NCBI GenBank assembly: GCA_030040235.1
Contig: JASHUC010000257.1
Coordinates: 1 to 12,620 of the forward strand
DNA length: 12,620 nt
Origin: Gammaproteobacteria bacterium
GTDB taxonomy: Bacteria; Pseudomonadota; Gammaproteobacteria; Steroidobacterales; Steroidobacteraceae
Reading direction: 5' to 3'
In this document: piece by piece, positions 12,520-12,620 of the stretch
Layout: every line of letters starts with the position of its first letter
Position numbering within the stretch: position 1 is the stretch's first letter
The notes under the pieces: generated by a model
Seen by the model: the letters and a program-made list of their open reading frames with translations, nothing else
Database searches by the model: none
What the model was told of the DNA's origin: nothing
Translations under genes and position numbers: made by a program

Positions 12520-12620
12520 ATGGCAGGTCATGTTGGCCGAACAGAGGCGCACGCCGCTGCCAGAGAAGCGTTCATCGCCCTGATCGACTCTTGCTTGATT
12601 CTTGGCGCAGCCAGGCGAAA
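12520..12620 (+). CDS. Possible start of a divergent gene (partial)
   Basis: An ATG at 12520 opens a reading frame that stays open to the window edge (33 codons), beginning MAGHVGRTEAHAAAREAFIA. The alanine- and leucine-rich helix-like character is coding-like, and GAG lies five bases upstream. It would be transcribed away from the AAC(3)-family gene. It is too short to assign and could be chance. Confidence 0.3.
   Translation, partial: MAGHVGRTEAHAAAREAFIALIDSCLILGAARR

Overview
The window looks like a bacterial chromosome segment from a high-GC soil-type proteobacterium. This is inferred from very G/C-rich codon third positions, a CE15-like esterase, GloVer-repeat secreted proteins and FitAB-type toxin-antitoxin pairs; the exact lineage cannot be fixed from sequence alone. 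It splits into two parts. Positions 1-3354 are compact, G/C-rich and on the + strand: the tail of an upstream gene, then a probable three-gene operon (CE15-like carbohydrate esterase, aldo/keto reductase, GNAT acetyltransferase). From 3583 to 12463 every supported gene lies on the - strand, base composition is visibly less G/C-rich and more uneven, and the content is accessory.

The first accessory block (6672 down to 3583) holds three exported proteins of unknown role: a small lipocalin-like protein, a 470-residue protein with an SH3-like segment and a DxDxDNDG calcium-type loop, and a GloVer-repeat protein overlapping it.

The second block (6790-11590) is a cluster of toxin-antitoxin and mobile-element material. 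It holds VapBC/FitAB module 1 with a paired palindromic operator, and a short tyrosine recombinase broken by a one-base loss in a C run and bracketed by strong inverted repeats. Next come an intact TumA-like (HVO_A0114-type) regulator beside a TumE toxin that has lost its N-terminal half, a five-step 23-bp tandem array at the break, DUF2442/DUF4160 fragments, and VapBC/FitAB module 2 with a perfect 16-bp palindrome over its promoter. A membrane-anchored-like hypothetical gene and a fuller but decayed DUF2442/DUF4160 copy complete the block. The two DUF2442/DUF4160 pieces form a ~305-bp, ~99% identical direct repeat about 2.06 kb apart, enclosing VapBC 2; recombination between them would delete that module.

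The window ends with an AAC(3)-family acetyltransferase homologue (- strand) and a possible divergent gene start on the + strand. No rRNA, tRNA or CRISPR array was seen. Three apparent frameshifts all sit in homopolymer runs that look one or two bases short, so residual assembly error must be excluded before these genes are called dead. I see no clearly new system; the most unusual structures are the 23-bp array at the TumE break, the recombining DUF2442 repeat around a toxin-antitoxin module, and the paired hairpins around the recombinase.
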